DNA of 64,000 nucleotides from Larimichthys crocea (GCF_000972845.2 NC_040016.1:23496026-23560025); one strand, 5' to 3'. Shown: positions 53,911 through 60,566, counted from the first letter of the stretch. Program-made: numbers and translations. Notes: generated by a model not told the origin, from the sequence alone.

Positions 53911-55164
53911 TATCCCCACTGACTTTTTGAAACTCCTGTATACCTAACACAGATTCTTTTTAAGTCTTTATTTTCAGCCCATGGTGTGGGAATTCTAAAA
54001 AGAATATGAAATGAATATGAAAATTTAAAAGAAAAAGTCAATTCTAAGCCTTAATTATACAGTACCAGTCAAAATTTTGGAGATGCCATAACATGGCAGG
54101 CACAACTAAAAATCTCCAATTTGCACTCATGAGACCAAAGTCCAGATTTACACTGTGTCACATCGGTATGTCAAGTTGAGTTTTTGTCCTGTTTCCATGT
54201 TTGTTTTGTGACTTCCTGTTTTATTTTGGGAAATTAACTCTCCTCTTGTTTCAGGTCACTTGCCCTTCCTCATGTGTCACCAGTCTGATTGTCTCCCCTG
54301 ATTCCTGATTAACTTGAATGAACATATCCTGTGCAGCAAAGGTAACGGTAAAGGTAGTTTTGGCATCATTTTATAGTTTTTGCAACTGCAGTTGAAAACA
54401 CATTCAAAGTTCTTAATTTTCTGGATTGACTGACTTTCATATCTTAAAGTAATGAGGGAGTATAATTTATCTTTATTTAGTTGAGTAGTTAGTTAATATG
54501 GATTTCCAATATTTCTAAAATATAAAAACATATTCAGCTTTTTCATTTATCACTTAATTCCATATGTTCCTTATTAGTTGTCTTCAATATAATCTACAAT
54601 GTAGAAAGTAAGACTGGTACTGTAGTCCTCAAGACACCTAAAATCAAAACCTACATTCAGTATAATTAACATTGTTTTACCTTTGGTGAGCTGAGGGATC
54701 TCCTCAGACTGTAGACTGATGGATCTGCATAGATCACATCATCCCTTATCCTTCCTGGAAAATGGTCAAAGCGGGCAGATGGTGATCGAGCTGGTGAGGC
54801 AAAGTTGTGTGGCACTGGTGAGTAGGGCCCCCCTGATGATGAGGATGGCGACCTGGGTACAGACCTAGAGCGTGGCTGAATGGACAGACGCCTCATGGAT
54901 GTATCCATTGCACCATAGTACTGTTGCCCCCACTGGTCTCTGGGCATTGGGGGTCCATACAGCTGATGGGGTCCATCCCTCAGTGAGCGGCGTTTCTCCT
55001 CGACAGTCCAGCGTCGGTCATATCCCCCCACAGCAGAGACAGAACAGATGCTGTCAGGTCGGACCCCTGATGGGTACAGAGGGTACTCATCCATATACTG
55101 AGGGCCATCAGGATAAGCATAATAGTCAGAGACCCCACGCCTCGCTGGGTAGTAACGACATGGG
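20570..55164 (-). CDS. plekha6: plekha6, C-terminal part of a multi-exon gene (17 exons seen, 5' part missing)
   Basis: PLEKHA6 (PEPP3) is a pleckstrin-homology adaptor of the PLEKHA4-7 family. Family members bind phosphoinositides through an N-terminal PH domain and act at cell junctions and in membrane trafficking; the PH part is not in this window. I joined the exons by hand: e1 54681-55164, e2 53686-53772, e3 52224-52277, e4 50012-50083, e5 49805-49885, e6 49175-49324, e7 48977-49072, e8 47449-47560, e9 47212-47351, e11 43250-43325, e12 42932-43035, e13 42089-42247, e14 41528-41680, e15 23206-23339, e16 22871-23019, e17 20570-20667 (e10, 45224-45293, is alternative). All introns are AG/GT and all phases agree, giving about 715 residues plus stop. 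Recognition rests on my memory of the family: e.g. LIPERYLDVEDNTPLSPEEQ, EKRIELSCALAAEASRR, SRGTDTAKHRG. The e14-e15 intron (18 kb here) is inflated by duplicated assembly. Confidence 0.85.
22871..23019 (-). CDS. plekha6: plekha6 e16
   Basis: 149 bp, phase 2 to 1, acceptor cccactgtcag/TTTGCA, donor CTCTCTG/gtgagg. Reads N-LQNMVPLLDGPVEGG, then QQQLQEQEKRIELSCALAAE and ASRRSRLLS. The Gln-rich helix is conserved with mammalian PLEKHA6. Confidence 0.92.
23206..23339 (-). CDS. plekha6: plekha6 e15
   Basis: 134 bp, phase 0 to 2, acceptor gctacgtag/CTGATG, donor TCAAA/gtgagt. Encodes LMAPENALIPERYLDVEDNT, then PLSPEEQKEKQKKLERIKTL, then IAKS, the signature segment of the PLEKHA5/6/7 C-terminal region. 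The ATG inside is not a start: the exon joins e14 (..MSKE) in phase. Confidence 0.92.
23549..23627 (+). repeat. CT microsatellite plus TATAAATAAAATTGAATTG tail
   Basis: CT run followed by ttttgctatgatatggcact, a TATGAATAAAATT word and four ATTGA units: a truncated teleost retroposon tail. The noisy partner copy breaks at this point. Confidence 0.6.
23628..25364. other. Intron sequence of plekha6, no gene recognised
   Basis: Lies between e15 and e14. Contains a TA run near 23985-24000 and a stretch with gttagct words (24545-24600). No supported coding region. Confidence 0.5.
25365..25640 (-). pseudogene. BED-type zinc finger fragment of a hAT transposase
   Basis: Minus-strand frame reads AEDNNSIAVCKSCSASITRG, then GKKTSSFNMTQCLKQ. 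The C-x2-C with the following RGGKK and SFN resembles the N-terminal BED finger of hAT/ZBED transposases; the usual His is replaced (CLKQ). Stops lie on both sides, so it is a relic. It sits just upstream of the LINE fragment. Confidence 0.5.
25668..26830 (-). mobile_element. 5'-truncated non-LTR retrotransposon (RT and C-terminal part)
   Basis: Minus strand 26830-26264 encodes the RT palm: CFVDLEKAFDRVPRG, VGLRQGCPLSLVLF and FADN, where the family has FADD. 26267-25710 continues after a frameshift (EGRMEREIDRRIGAASAVMR, YGHELWVVTERIRSR, GRRPRGRPRTHWRDYVSQLA). The 3' end is a short (ACGG)n tail at about 25670-25684. The order is typical of teleost RTE/Rex-like elements; the clade is uncertain. 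The frameshift, FADN and 5' truncation show it is dead. Confidence 0.8.
26885..28490 (+). pseudogene. Broken teleost mobile-type gene (C2H2 plus HDFFEG domain, SAMD3-like)
   Basis: Pieces in order: two C2H2-like knots (KCELCDFRET.., QCPIHGCTFKT), an acidic stretch, LAALFLSMQTSLFK, VLYH..ADNLGAHGLAGFCE, LEELKQNEDIHSINGVKREC, NGYPLDILHDFFEGVIPVEL, DFRLKPKHYFIDHYPHLIRC and RRKEIVEVQETWPTLFSPVE. I know this arrangement from many multi-copy hypothetical proteins in fish. Stops and frameshifts occur throughout. Its likely C-terminal end is at 39720-40110 (noisy copy 29318-29703), so an intronic relic of one gene is spread over a misassembled stretch. Confidence 0.55.
28761..28832. repeat. GC-rich hairpin plus (CTGT)n, noisy copy
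   Basis: cctggccccccagagggggt and its partner ggccagg form a hairpin, followed by a CTGT microsatellite. The good copy is at 39141-39228. Confidence 0.7.
29318..29703 (+). pseudogene. C-terminal fragment of SAMD3-like mobile-type gene (noisy copy)
   Basis: Reads YEDDCATTPTTVQDTAVVLE, then TSTAFAYLFGLLYAMDIENP and FELGSGCSQRIRSLKAKLLQ after a frameshift. At the last segment this copy keeps the frame while 39720-40110 has an extra T. Confidence 0.5.
31125..31276 (-). pseudogene. Second copy of plekha6 e14 (one base lost)
   Basis: 152 bp against 153 bp in the good copy; one C lost within SPREE shifts the frame. Splice sites are kept. Confidence 0.85.
31676..31829 (-). pseudogene. Second copy of plekha6 e13 (indels)
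   Basis: About five bases shorter than 42089-42247, with frameshifts. Acceptor and donor are recognisable. Confidence 0.85.
32039..32138 (+). repeat. LINE/SINE 3'-tail repeat ending in GGATGG (noisy copy)
   Basis: cagggtgtagcccgcatctc, taggccccagcccctgcga and atggatggatgg: a common fish retroposon tail. The good copy is at 42466-42562. Confidence 0.65.
32503..32606 (-). pseudogene. Second copy of plekha6 e12
   Basis: Same length (104 bp) as 42932-43035 and in frame; it reads TEES where the good copy reads TDES. Confidence 0.85.
32817..32892 (-). pseudogene. Second copy of plekha6 e11
   Basis: Same length (76 bp) as 43250-43325, in frame, with one Q-to-P substitution. It counts as a duplicate because its neighbouring exons are frameshifted. 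Confidence 0.85.
33508..34142. mobile_element. hAT-type MITE, noisy copy
   Basis: Matches 43960-44594 but its left end is deleted, and its TG run is interrupted by extra Gs. Confidence 0.7.
34762..34831 (-). pseudogene. Second copy of alternative plekha6 e10
   Basis: 70 bp as in the good copy, with GIDGGYLNGEDSY in place of GIDDGYLDGEDSY. Length and splice sites are kept. Confidence 0.6.
36101..36110. other. Assembly gap (10 N)
   Basis: Unknown sequence separating the noisy copy from a hAT relic. Confidence 1.
36180..38365 (+). mobile_element. Relic of a hAT transposase gene
   Basis: Plus-strand pieces in the order of a hAT transposase: AHNYIGVTCH (36535-36565), KVVRTTTDSGSNFHQAFSVF (about 36690-36755; TTDSGSNF holds a catalytic Asp), LVATTD (36925), LSRPTPWDMPALWNKSGRSH (36975-37040), RWNATYMAVD (37098-37127), LLPVISELQSKLRRLEASAN (37455-37515) and a C-terminal dimerisation motif LNTGLPASAACERLFSSAGL (38238-38297). 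Stops and frameshifts occur throughout, so it is inactive. It starts close to the gap, and I see no terminal repeats. Confidence 0.85.
38690..38862. repeat. Teleost 'ACTTTTACTTGAGTA' repeat
   Basis: tgtacttttacttgagtaca, tactttttccacctctgg and related words form a widespread fish non-autonomous repeat, probably a DNA transposon end. Confidence 0.5.
39141..39228. repeat. GC-rich hairpin plus (CTGT)n
   Basis: cctggccccccagagggggt pairs with ggccagg and is followed by about eleven CTGT units from 39184. It occurs within the broken mobile-gene region. Confidence 0.75.
39720..40110 (+). pseudogene. C-terminal fragment of SAMD3-like mobile-type gene
   Basis: Reads LLGFLIIYEDDCATTPTTVQ, VVLEGAIVLHDLPDL, then, in another frame, STAFAYLFGLLYAMDIENPK and SLRYIFEAIQTIFF. 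The last segment (GSGCSQRIRSLKAKLLQ in the other copy) is shifted by an extra T. From memory this is the C-terminal motif of fish SAMD3-like multi-copy proteins. Confidence 0.5.
41528..41680 (-). CDS. plekha6: plekha6 e14
   Basis: 153 bp, 51 residues, phase 0 to 0, acceptor gtgtggacag/ATTCGT, donor AAAGAG/gtgaga. Encodes IRRRLTAHEIDIKDLETAVR and ESPREEIARLRRLQIEPDQY. A (CA) run lies directly upstream of the acceptor. The next exon, e15, is 18 kb away in this assembly. Confidence 0.92.
41733..41767. repeat. GT microsatellite
   Basis: About 17 GT units 50 bp upstream of e14 on the minus strand, shorter in the noisy copy at 31329-31360. Confidence 0.9.
42089..42247 (-). CDS. plekha6: plekha6 e13
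   Basis: 159 bp, 53 residues, phase 0 to 0, acceptor ctttttcacag/GAACGT, donor AAAGTG/gtatga. Encodes ERPKSAVFTAEVKSKMSVEE, then QNERLRRNQSSSVRDKRRSL, and ends with YKV. ERPKSAVF and MSVEEQ are family signatures. The helix is strongly basic. Confidence 0.92.
42466..42562 (+). repeat. LINE/SINE 3'-tail repeat ending in GGATGG
   Basis: cagggtgtagcccgcatctc, gctggtataggccccagccc and gaaaatggatggatgg, a common fish retroposon tail, lying in the intron before e14. Confidence 0.65.
42932..43035 (-). CDS. plekha6: plekha6 e12
   Basis: 104 bp, phase 1 to 0, acceptor cccttttcag/TTGGCA, donor CTAGG/gtatgt. Encodes V-GIVPPRTKSPTDE, a conserved PLEKHA6 motif with an SP phosphosite context, then a Ser-rich stretch and NGISR, which joins ERPKSAVF of e13. 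Confidence 0.88.
43250..43325 (-). CDS. plekha6: plekha6 e11
   Basis: 76 bp, phase 0 to 1, acceptor cttttag/CCAAAG, donor AATAAAG/gttcac (weak at +3). Encodes PKFGEENNISDVQDQIQDRQ and PTMNK, acidic and Gln-rich. The second copy at 32817-32892 has the same length and reads RPPT instead of RQPT, a true substitution. Confidence 0.8.
43960..44594. mobile_element. hAT-type MITE with terminal inverted repeats and 8-bp target duplication
   Basis: Begins TAGTGATGGGAATTTCGGCT and ends CGCGACCGACACATCACTA, with inner partners AGAGCCGG..CCGGCTCT. It is flanked by CTGCGTTG (43952-43959) and CTGTGTTG (44595-44602), an 8-bp duplication with one mismatch as expected for hAT. No transposase inside. It holds a (TG)27 run at 44221-44275 and a TATAAATAAAATGTAAT tail at 44171-44187. 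Confidence 0.85.
44221..44275. repeat. TG microsatellite inside the hAT MITE
   Basis: 27 uninterrupted TG units; the other copy (33767-33825) has extra Gs. Confidence 0.95.
45224..45293 (-). CDS. plekha6: plekha6 e10, alternative 70-bp exon
   Basis: Acceptor with a long pyrimidine tract (ccctttgacag/CACCAC), donor AGAAAG/gtattt. It starts in phase 2 and ends in phase 0. Joined to the long e9 donor it reads N-TTWLRSLGIDDGYLDGEDSY-IRK and then PKFGEE of e11. Joined to the short e9 it would hit TGA after ten codons, so the two choices are linked. The noisy copy keeps all 70 bp at 34762-34831, with D-to-G and D-to-N changes. Confidence 0.55.
46781..47211 (-). CDS. plekha6: plekha6 e9 long-form extension (alternative 5' splice site)
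   Basis: 431 bp directly downstream of the short e9 donor, open in the e9 frame, giving 143 residues plus two bases. Includes NYYGCETRENTPPRLSLAFQ and SRLDPVIDETYPNINSRIYS. It ends at GACTCAAA/gtatgt, a strong donor in phase 2, and the only phase that fits e10. Composition (Ser, Pro, Asn, acidic) resembles the rest of the linker. I do not recall this segment from human PLEKHA6, so it may be fish-specific or rarely used. No transcript evidence was available. Confidence 0.5.
47212..47351 (-). CDS. plekha6: plekha6 e9 (short form): Ser/Pro linker
   Basis: 140 bp, phase 1 to 0, acceptor tcctacacag/CGACCA, donor CCGGAG/gtaagc, a full consensus donor. Encodes NSPASPLSSVSLTSPLSPFS and PGSQASPTKQLGPE. 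Spliced to e11 it reads GPE-PKFGEE in frame. The reading frame stays open for 650 bp past this donor to a stop at 46561, and a second donor at 46781 defines a long form. Confidence 0.88.
47449..47560 (-). CDS. plekha6: plekha6 e8: end of the coiled coil
   Basis: 112 bp, phase 0 to 1, acceptor tattttgcag/AGTGAA, donor CACAGAG/gtaaca. Encodes SELVCRHIQKEFWRVQDVLE, then GLHKNNSSRGTDTAKHR and the first base of Gly/Ala. The SRGTDTAKHRG run is, from memory, near-identical in human PLEKHA6. Confidence 0.92.
47640..47800. repeat. AT-rich run plus fragment of a fish 'ggggtcgccacagcg' repeat
   Basis: An AT-rich run (47660-47730) leads into cttcttctccttccggcttt and caggggtcgccacagcgaga, a motif seen in many fish retroposons. 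It lies in the e7-e8 intron. Confidence 0.55.
47801..48976. other. plekha6 intron between e8 and e7
   Basis: AT-rich, with AATAATAAC words near 48170-48210. No recognised gene. Confidence 0.5.
48977..49072 (-). CDS. plekha6: plekha6 e7: coiled coil
   Basis: 96 bp, 32 residues, phase 0 to 0, acceptor acttttag/GCTTTA, donor GGGCAG/gtaaat. Contains MEFEALEDEASAIHGDLWEQ. It is 102 bp downstream of e6 and continues the same helix. Confidence 0.9.
49175..49324 (-). CDS. plekha6: plekha6 e6: coiled coil
   Basis: 150 bp, 50 residues, phase 0 to 0, acceptor tctcaaag/GACAGT, donor TCCAGT/gtaaga. Contains ETHQEMELYHNQP and KKETLQNQLINIRGELSQAS, one of the most conserved stretches of the PLEKHA5/6/7 coiled coil. 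This is the best single exon for family assignment. Confidence 0.9.
49805..49885 (-). CDS. plekha6: plekha6 e5: coiled coil
   Basis: 81 bp, phase 0 to 0, acceptor tgacatag/AAACTG, donor GATAAG/gtacat. 27 residues starting KLLGRLCEQNRILKDHEAVV. The heptad pattern of Leu/Ile/Val marks a coiled coil, expected to mediate self- or partner association. Confidence 0.87.
50012..50083 (-). CDS. plekha6: plekha6 e4
   Basis: 72 bp, phase 0 to 0, acceptor ttttacag/GTGCCT, donor CCAGT/gtaaga. Encodes VPPFHNIYSRELHPTLKLNE followed by IETS. It lies 127 bp from e5 and joins it in phase. Confidence 0.83.
50084..52223. other. plekha6 intron between e4 and e3
   Basis: AT-rich, with a TTAA-flanked MITE at 50985-51338. 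I searched the minus strand by eye for one more coiled-coil exon known from mammals and did not find it. Confidence 0.5.
50985..51338. mobile_element. TTAA-flanked MITE
   Basis: Left end TTAAAGGTGCAGTGTGTAAG and right end (reverse complement) TTAAAGGTCCAGTGTGTAGA: terminal inverted repeats of about 26 bp with few mismatches. TTAA at both outer ends fits a piggyBac- or Kolobok-type target. No coding inside. Confidence 0.8.
52224..52277 (-). CDS. plekha6: plekha6 e3: start of the coiled-coil block
   Basis: 54 bp, phase 0 to 0, acceptor ttggctcag/GAGGAC, donor CAACAG/gtaaga. Encodes EDILDLQLQRNLDYLDQQ, a short heptad-like helix. In mammalian PLEKHA6, as I remember it, about 27 more residues of the same helix follow; I could not find that exon before e4. 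Confidence 0.85.
52278..53685. other. plekha6 intron between e3 and e2
   Basis: No recognised gene. Short open frames are unremarkable. Confidence 0.5.
53686..53772 (-). CDS. plekha6: plekha6 e2
   Basis: 87 bp, phase 0 to 0, acceptor cctttag/TATGAC, donor AAAATG/gtacgt. 29 residues beginning YDYPGDRRSLSQGLYHYNYP and ending IQNKM. It continues the Tyr/Pro-rich linker and leads into the coiled-coil block. Confidence 0.85.
53861..53900. repeat. (ATCT)10 microsatellite
   Basis: Ten perfect tetranucleotide units followed by TTCT units, beside the outer end of the inverted duplication arm. Confidence 0.95.
54681..55164 (-). CDS. plekha6: plekha6 e1: Ser/Pro/Arg-rich linker exon
   Basis: 484 bp, acceptor ctttcag/CCCATG, donor AAAG/gtaaaa, starts one base into a codon and ends in phase 0. 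Reads PCRYYPARRGVSDYYAYPDG through IYADPSVYSLRRSLSSPK. It is tyrosine-rich at the start and Ser/Pro/Arg-rich at the end. RSRSVP fits the mode-1 14-3-3 consensus RSxSxP and RRLSIQ is a basophilic kinase-type site, so a phospho-regulated linker is likely (inference). A frameshifted inverted copy lies at 61657-62139. I found no upstream exon to the right of this one in the window. Confidence 0.88.
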
Positions 55165-55281
55165 CTGAAAGGACAAGAAAGGATAAAGATTTGCTTTTGT
55201 ATTAAGTATTGCCTCTTCATTTTTTTCTTTAATAAAGGCTAAAATAAAGAAGGCCCATTGTATCGTAACACATCTATTATT

Positions 55282-55472
55282 GAGTGTGCCTGAAAGAGCA
55301 CACTCTTAAAAACCTCTCGGGCTTCTTCCGATTATTGAGTGTGCGTGCAAGGTGCACACTATATGTTATCCACCGCGCTTATTGGTGTGGGTGTCCAAAG
55401 GGCTCCCACACTATTGTTATCCTGTTTCTTTATTATCATTATTATTAGTGACGAGTGCCTACGACACTCGTC
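55282..55472 (+). repeat. Array of four different hairpins
   Basis: Stems: GAGTGTGC/GCACACTC (55282-55305), AGTGTGC/GCACACT (55338-55360), GTGTGGG/CCCACAC (55385-55411) and GACGAGTG/CACTCGTC (55450-55472), with loops of 7-13 bases. Each is preceded by ATTATT or TTATTGG and followed by an ACTATTGTT- or ACTATATGTTATC-type spacer. The stems differ while pairing is kept. A degraded inverted copy lies at 61370-61535. Confidence 0.75.
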
Positions 55473-55548
55473 AACTATTGTTCTTCTGCGTGTTTCATGG
55501 CATTATTATTCATTTTCCGCCCTTTTTTGAACATTAATGTGGCCCGCA

Positions 55549-55940
55549 GCGGTGAGAGGACCCCAACAAATTATATATCAAAACGTGCGTCTTGATCCCG
55601 AATCGAGTGCTATTACTTTTCTAAGAGATTTGCAAAAAATTTCCCATAGGGAATGAATGGGGAGGCCCGAAGAAAAATAGCACAGAGTCTGTGCTAGCAA
55701 TTAGCATTATCTACTAAGAATTAAAAGAATTAAATACATGCTAATGGTAACATATTAATGCTAACATGCTAATGTTAATTGCTAGCACGTGAGTGAGAGG
55801 ACCCCAACAAGTTATATATCAAAACGTGCGTCTTGATCCCGAATCGAGTGCTATTACTTTTCTAAGAGATTCGCGTGTTTTTCGCGAATTTATTCTGGAA
55901 AAACTGCGAAAAATTTCCCATAGGGAATGAATGGGGAGGC
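55549..55940 (+). repeat. Direct repeat, about 245-bp period
   Basis: gagaggaccccaacaa to cccatagggaatgaatgggg occurs at 55549-55663 and again at 55794-55936, the second with an extra piece (gttttt cgcgaattta). They are separated by TTAGCATG-type words. Confidence 0.75.
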
Positions 55941-56268
55941 TTGAAAAAAAGTACATTTCAACAGACATTTTCAACAATGAACTGCTCTGACATACTTTCA
56001 CCGAGAGACTGCATTTAAACTTTAAAACGTAGGTATGCTTCCCTTATCTTCAGGGATTCACGACACTCATCGACAGCTTTTACCGTTTTTAAACTATCAA
56101 GGCTCAAAATTGAGCAGGTTTTTAGTCAAATTTCTGGGTTTATAATGGGTGTGTATGTGGCGGAATGTTTGTGCTAGAGTGGATGACATCATCAGCTTGA
56201 GTGAGGAGCAGGGAGAAAAATCAGTGAAAAAATAAAACGTATTCGACTACCGTGGCCTCAAATGCCCC

Positions 56269-57863
56269 ACTACAGACATGATTCTATTAGCATCCCTTCA
56301 TTCGCAGAGGTAGTGCAATTGGAGTCCAAAGTGACAATAACTGAGTGCCAGTAGTCAGGCCACAGAGAATAATAAGTCAATAGGTTATTGTCCTGTGTGT
56401 CTCCCTGCCCTGACTGAGAGCTGGTTTGTACAGTCTGATGTTCGGGAGACCAAAGGGTATGAACAATCTGGAAATATTCCCCCCCAAAATATCTATAATC
56501 AAACGGGAATTAGTTGCAAACAAAATAACATGAAAAAAACAGTAGGAGTAAAAAGGACACACCAATTAAGCAGTGCATAAAATGCATCAGTCGTAGACTG
56601 TCACCAACTGAGACTTATATACAGTGCCTCTTGGTATTTGCTAATAGGTCCGTACATAGACTGGAAAGCCAACAATGACCATACAATCATGTTAAATGAT
56701 AGCGAAATGTACTTCTTCATTCTGATAACACAAAATGACTTTTGACAGAATCATTACATCATTACACATGTTATTGATGAAACATTTACTTGCCTCGTGT
56801 TGAGAGTCCTGTTCTTAGGCTTACTTTTTTTTTTCAGAGCAAACACCACAGCTGATCTCGACCACGCCATGGTGACTAAGGCACCCAACCCACAACAGTT
56901 CACACACAAACATAAAAATGACAGTGACCAGCTGCCCCACCCAAAGAACATGGGGTGACAACCTTGAGACACCCTCACCCTCCCACCACCTCACAAATCA
57001 GGAGGAACAAAGAATGTGGAAGGCAAGGAAAGGAGATGATGAAGGGGGAGGAATGCTACACCCCTCATCCAAAACGGCCCTTGCAAAAACCATGCCACAA
57101 CAGCAGCAATAGCAACTCCCTCTATCCAGGAGTCACAGTGGCCATTGTGTCCCTCAGGGACACCAGGAAGTGGGTGCTAGCCCTACATGACCCAAGGGAG
57201 CACAGGATAATGGGTGCTGAGGAGGGTTTTGTGCCAGGACAGCTCCAGAGGGTGGCCCACGAGTGAAGGAGTTCTATGGCACAGCTGCAGCATGGGTCAA
57301 CCAGCGCCGGGGCATGGCTTTCCCAGGAAGACATCAACAGGTAGAGATGACAAGAAATGTAACACCCATCTGTCACTTCAGATTTTCTTCTGTGCCTGTT
57401 TTTTGTACTTAGGGTGCACCATCCTTACAGTATTATAAAACAGAAGCTGTCAGTTACTTACACTGACCTTACAGTGGTATCAGCAACCCCACCTCCTCTG
57501 CCTCAGACTCATGTCTCATGATGGTAGATGATTTCAAGACTGGTCTTTCTATCAGACAATTTTAAAGATGTATTTTACCATAAAAGTTCTACACAATGCA
57601 GCTTTAATTTTTATTTCCAGCACAACTTTAATAGACAAGGACAGCATTGGTCCCAGCGATGTTATAGGACTAAAAGTCAAATGTACATGATGTCATGAAA
57701 ACATTAGCTCATCTATCTAAGAAAATTCTTTCTTACATTGGTTCATAAAATGGTTTATTTCAATTTTATTTCAATAAAATTATTTATTTTATTTCAAGTG
57801 TATAATAAACTAAAGGACAAATGTATTATAAATTATAACTAGAACATTTTTATAAGAAGTTTT
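56269..57863. other. Spacer inside the inverted duplication; no gene recognised
   Basis: Unique-looking sequence. The open frames at 56754-57440 show no family features. Confidence 0.4.
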
Positions 57864-60480
57864 GAGTGTGCCTGACTCTGGCCCAGTCGCCCCCATACAT
57901 TATTACGGACACTGCCAGGCAAATCAGTACTAGAAAATTCCCGCAGAAATTTTGAGACTGACGAGTGGGCTGTTGCCGGGGGGTCTGTATTCCACAAAAG
58001 CACACCTCAAATAGTCATTTTTAACATGTTTATTTGACACAGGAGCAATACCATGTCTTTAATTTTTATAAGGCAAAAAAAATAAAAAAAATAAAGCTAG
58101 TGGCTAATTACACTAATCAGCTTGCCACTAAGCCACTAAAAATTAAAACATGGCAATTGCTAAATGCTAATGATAATTGCTACCGCGCCATGTTAGCAAT
58201 TACCCTTGTCTATAATTTTTAGTGGCTATGTTAATTATGTATATTAGCATTTGCATTCATTTTAAGCATTGGCCGCTAATGGTTACCAGTTAGCATGTCT
58301 TACAGCGTAACCGCTAGCTTCTCTGCTGTCTCTGAGCGCTAACAATTAATATTAACATGTTAGCATTAACATGTATTCTTAGTGACCTGAAAATGAGTGG
58401 CTAGCCGTAACTTGCTAGCAATTAATTATAGCATGTTAGCATTAGCATGTTTATCAATAAGCATGTATTTATTCTTAGTGGCTAATAGAATCATAAGCAC
58501 TGGCAGGTTCCATTACCAGGGTAGCATTACCATGTTATATCAGCATGGTATTTAATACTTAATGGGCTAATGTTAATTGTTAACGCGCTAGCTGCTCTGC
58601 TGTCATTGTCTGTCATTTTAGACAGACCATGTGCTAGCAATTATCATTAGCAGGTTAGCTTTAGCATGTTAACATGTAGCTGTACTTAATTCCTAGTGGC
58701 TAATGTTAATTAACATTAGCATTTTTAACATTAACAGTGTTAGCAATGATCATGTATTTGATTCTTGAGTGGCTAATGCTCATTGCTAGCACAGACGGCT
58801 AACAATTAGCATAAACATGTTGGAATTAACATGTATATTAATTCTTTGTGGCTAGTGCTAATTACATATCATGTAAGCATTAGCATATTAGCAAGTAGCA
58901 TGTATTTGGTATATGGGAAGGCTAAATTGCTAGTGCTGACGTGCTAGCAATAGCTTAGGCTGTTATCAGTTGTCATGTAATAAATCTTAGTGGCGATGTT
59001 AATTGCTAGCGTTGACGCGCTATATTACCATATTACATTAGCATGTATTCTTAGTGCTAAAAATTAAGGGCTCAGCACTGACATGCTAGCACTTAACATT
59101 AGCATTTAACATTAGCATGTTCTTAGTGACTGAAAATGAGTGGCTAGCCTAACGTGCTAGCACTTAACATTAGCATGTTAAAATTAGCATGTTGGCAATG
59201 CATGTATTTAATTCTTAGTGTGCTAATACTAAGTAGTAAACATTAGCAGGTTACCATCCATTTACAGTTCATTGGCATTGTTGCATTGTCATGTATTTAA
59301 TACTTAATGGCTAAGTTAATTGTTAACACGCTAGCTGCTCCTGCTTTCATTATCATTTAGACAGACAACGCGTAGCAATTAACATTAGCATGTTAACATT
59401 TACATGTTTACATTAGCAATGTATTCTAAATGACTAAAAATGAGTGACTAGCATGACGTGCTAGCAATTAAATTAGCATGTTAACATTAGCATGTTAACA
59501 TTAACAGGTATTTATTCTCTGGCTAATACTAATTAGCTTTAGCAGGTTAACATTAAAATGTTAACAAAGATCATGTATTTAATTCTTATGGCTATTAACA
59601 TTGCATGTTAACATTAACATGTTAGCAATGTCATGTATTTAATCTTAGTGTAATGCTAATTAACATTGCTGTTAAACTTAACATGTTAGCAATGCTCATG
59701 TATTTAATTCTTAGTGGCAAATGCTAATTACCATTAGCATTTAACATTAGCATTTTAAACATTAAATGTTAACCTTAACATGTTAGCAATGATCATGTAT
59801 TAATTCTTAGTGGCTAATGCTCATTGCTAGCGCAGACGGGTAACATTATCATAAATGTTAGCAATGATCTGTATTATCTTAGTGGCTAATGTTAAACATT
59901 AGCATGTTAGCATTAGCATATTAGCAAGTAGCATGTATTTGGTTATTAGTGGCTAATGCTAATTGCTAGCGTTGACATGCTAGCAATTACCTTTTGCAGT
60001 AATTTTAGCATTGGCCGCTAATGTTAGCAGTTAGCATGTTTTAGAGTAGCGCCCAACACGCTAGCTGCTCTGCTGTCTCTGTCGGCCATTTTACACAGAC
60101 AAGTTCAAATGAAGCCATTAACTGCTAAAATGGCCGCCACCTGGCTCCTGCATCTGTTGTCAGTTTGAACTTCAGTTGGAAATCCTGACAGAGAGAGAGG
60201 GGAAAATGCTGAGACCACCCCTCGAAGAGGAGGGATTTCTGGCCAAACCGTAATTCCAATCATTGAACCGAAATCACTGGGGGCATCGCATGCCCTTCCT
60301 GAACGTCTACATATTTGTTTGTGTCAATAAGTGAAGAAATGTGCCCTTAAGAGTGATTCAGAGAAAGGTTACTTCTGCTTTCCTCCAGAAAATTTCCCGC
60401 CTTTTTAACATGGCAGCCTATGGGCTGTGGAAGGGGGGTTGCTGCCGCATCTTTACGTTTCCCGCCAAAACGATATATCT
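57864..60480 (+). repeat. Composite repeat with a 2-kb TTAGCATG array
   Basis: Head gagtgtgcctgactctggcc, then about 2 kb (58250-60060) of drifting AATTAGCATTAGCATGTTAG words spaced by GTATTTAATTCTTAGTGGCT, then a tail with gggggcatcgcatgcccttc and cctttttaacatggcagcc. The same head, core and tail order is seen at 8370-9262. Irregular indels suggest part is poorly assembled. Confidence 0.7.
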
Positions 60481-60566
60481 GACAGTTTTAGCAGGCGGAT
60501 GTGAGTGAGAAGACAAATTTTCCTACGTTTCTATGTATAAATCGCTTTATAAATCGTGTCTGATTT

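Larger units (their letters stand above)
53920..56268. repeat. Left arm of a 2.3-kb inverted duplication (good copy)
   Basis: Reverse complement of 60567-62894. The arm includes e1, its flanking introns, four hairpins and two 'ggggaggc..gcaaaaaatttccc' blocks. e1 is intact here, so this is the reliable arm. Confidence 0.85.

Noticed and set aside
56754..57440. Several open frames of 60-100 codons
   Set aside because: No family features or splice context; the frames overlap each other on both strands.
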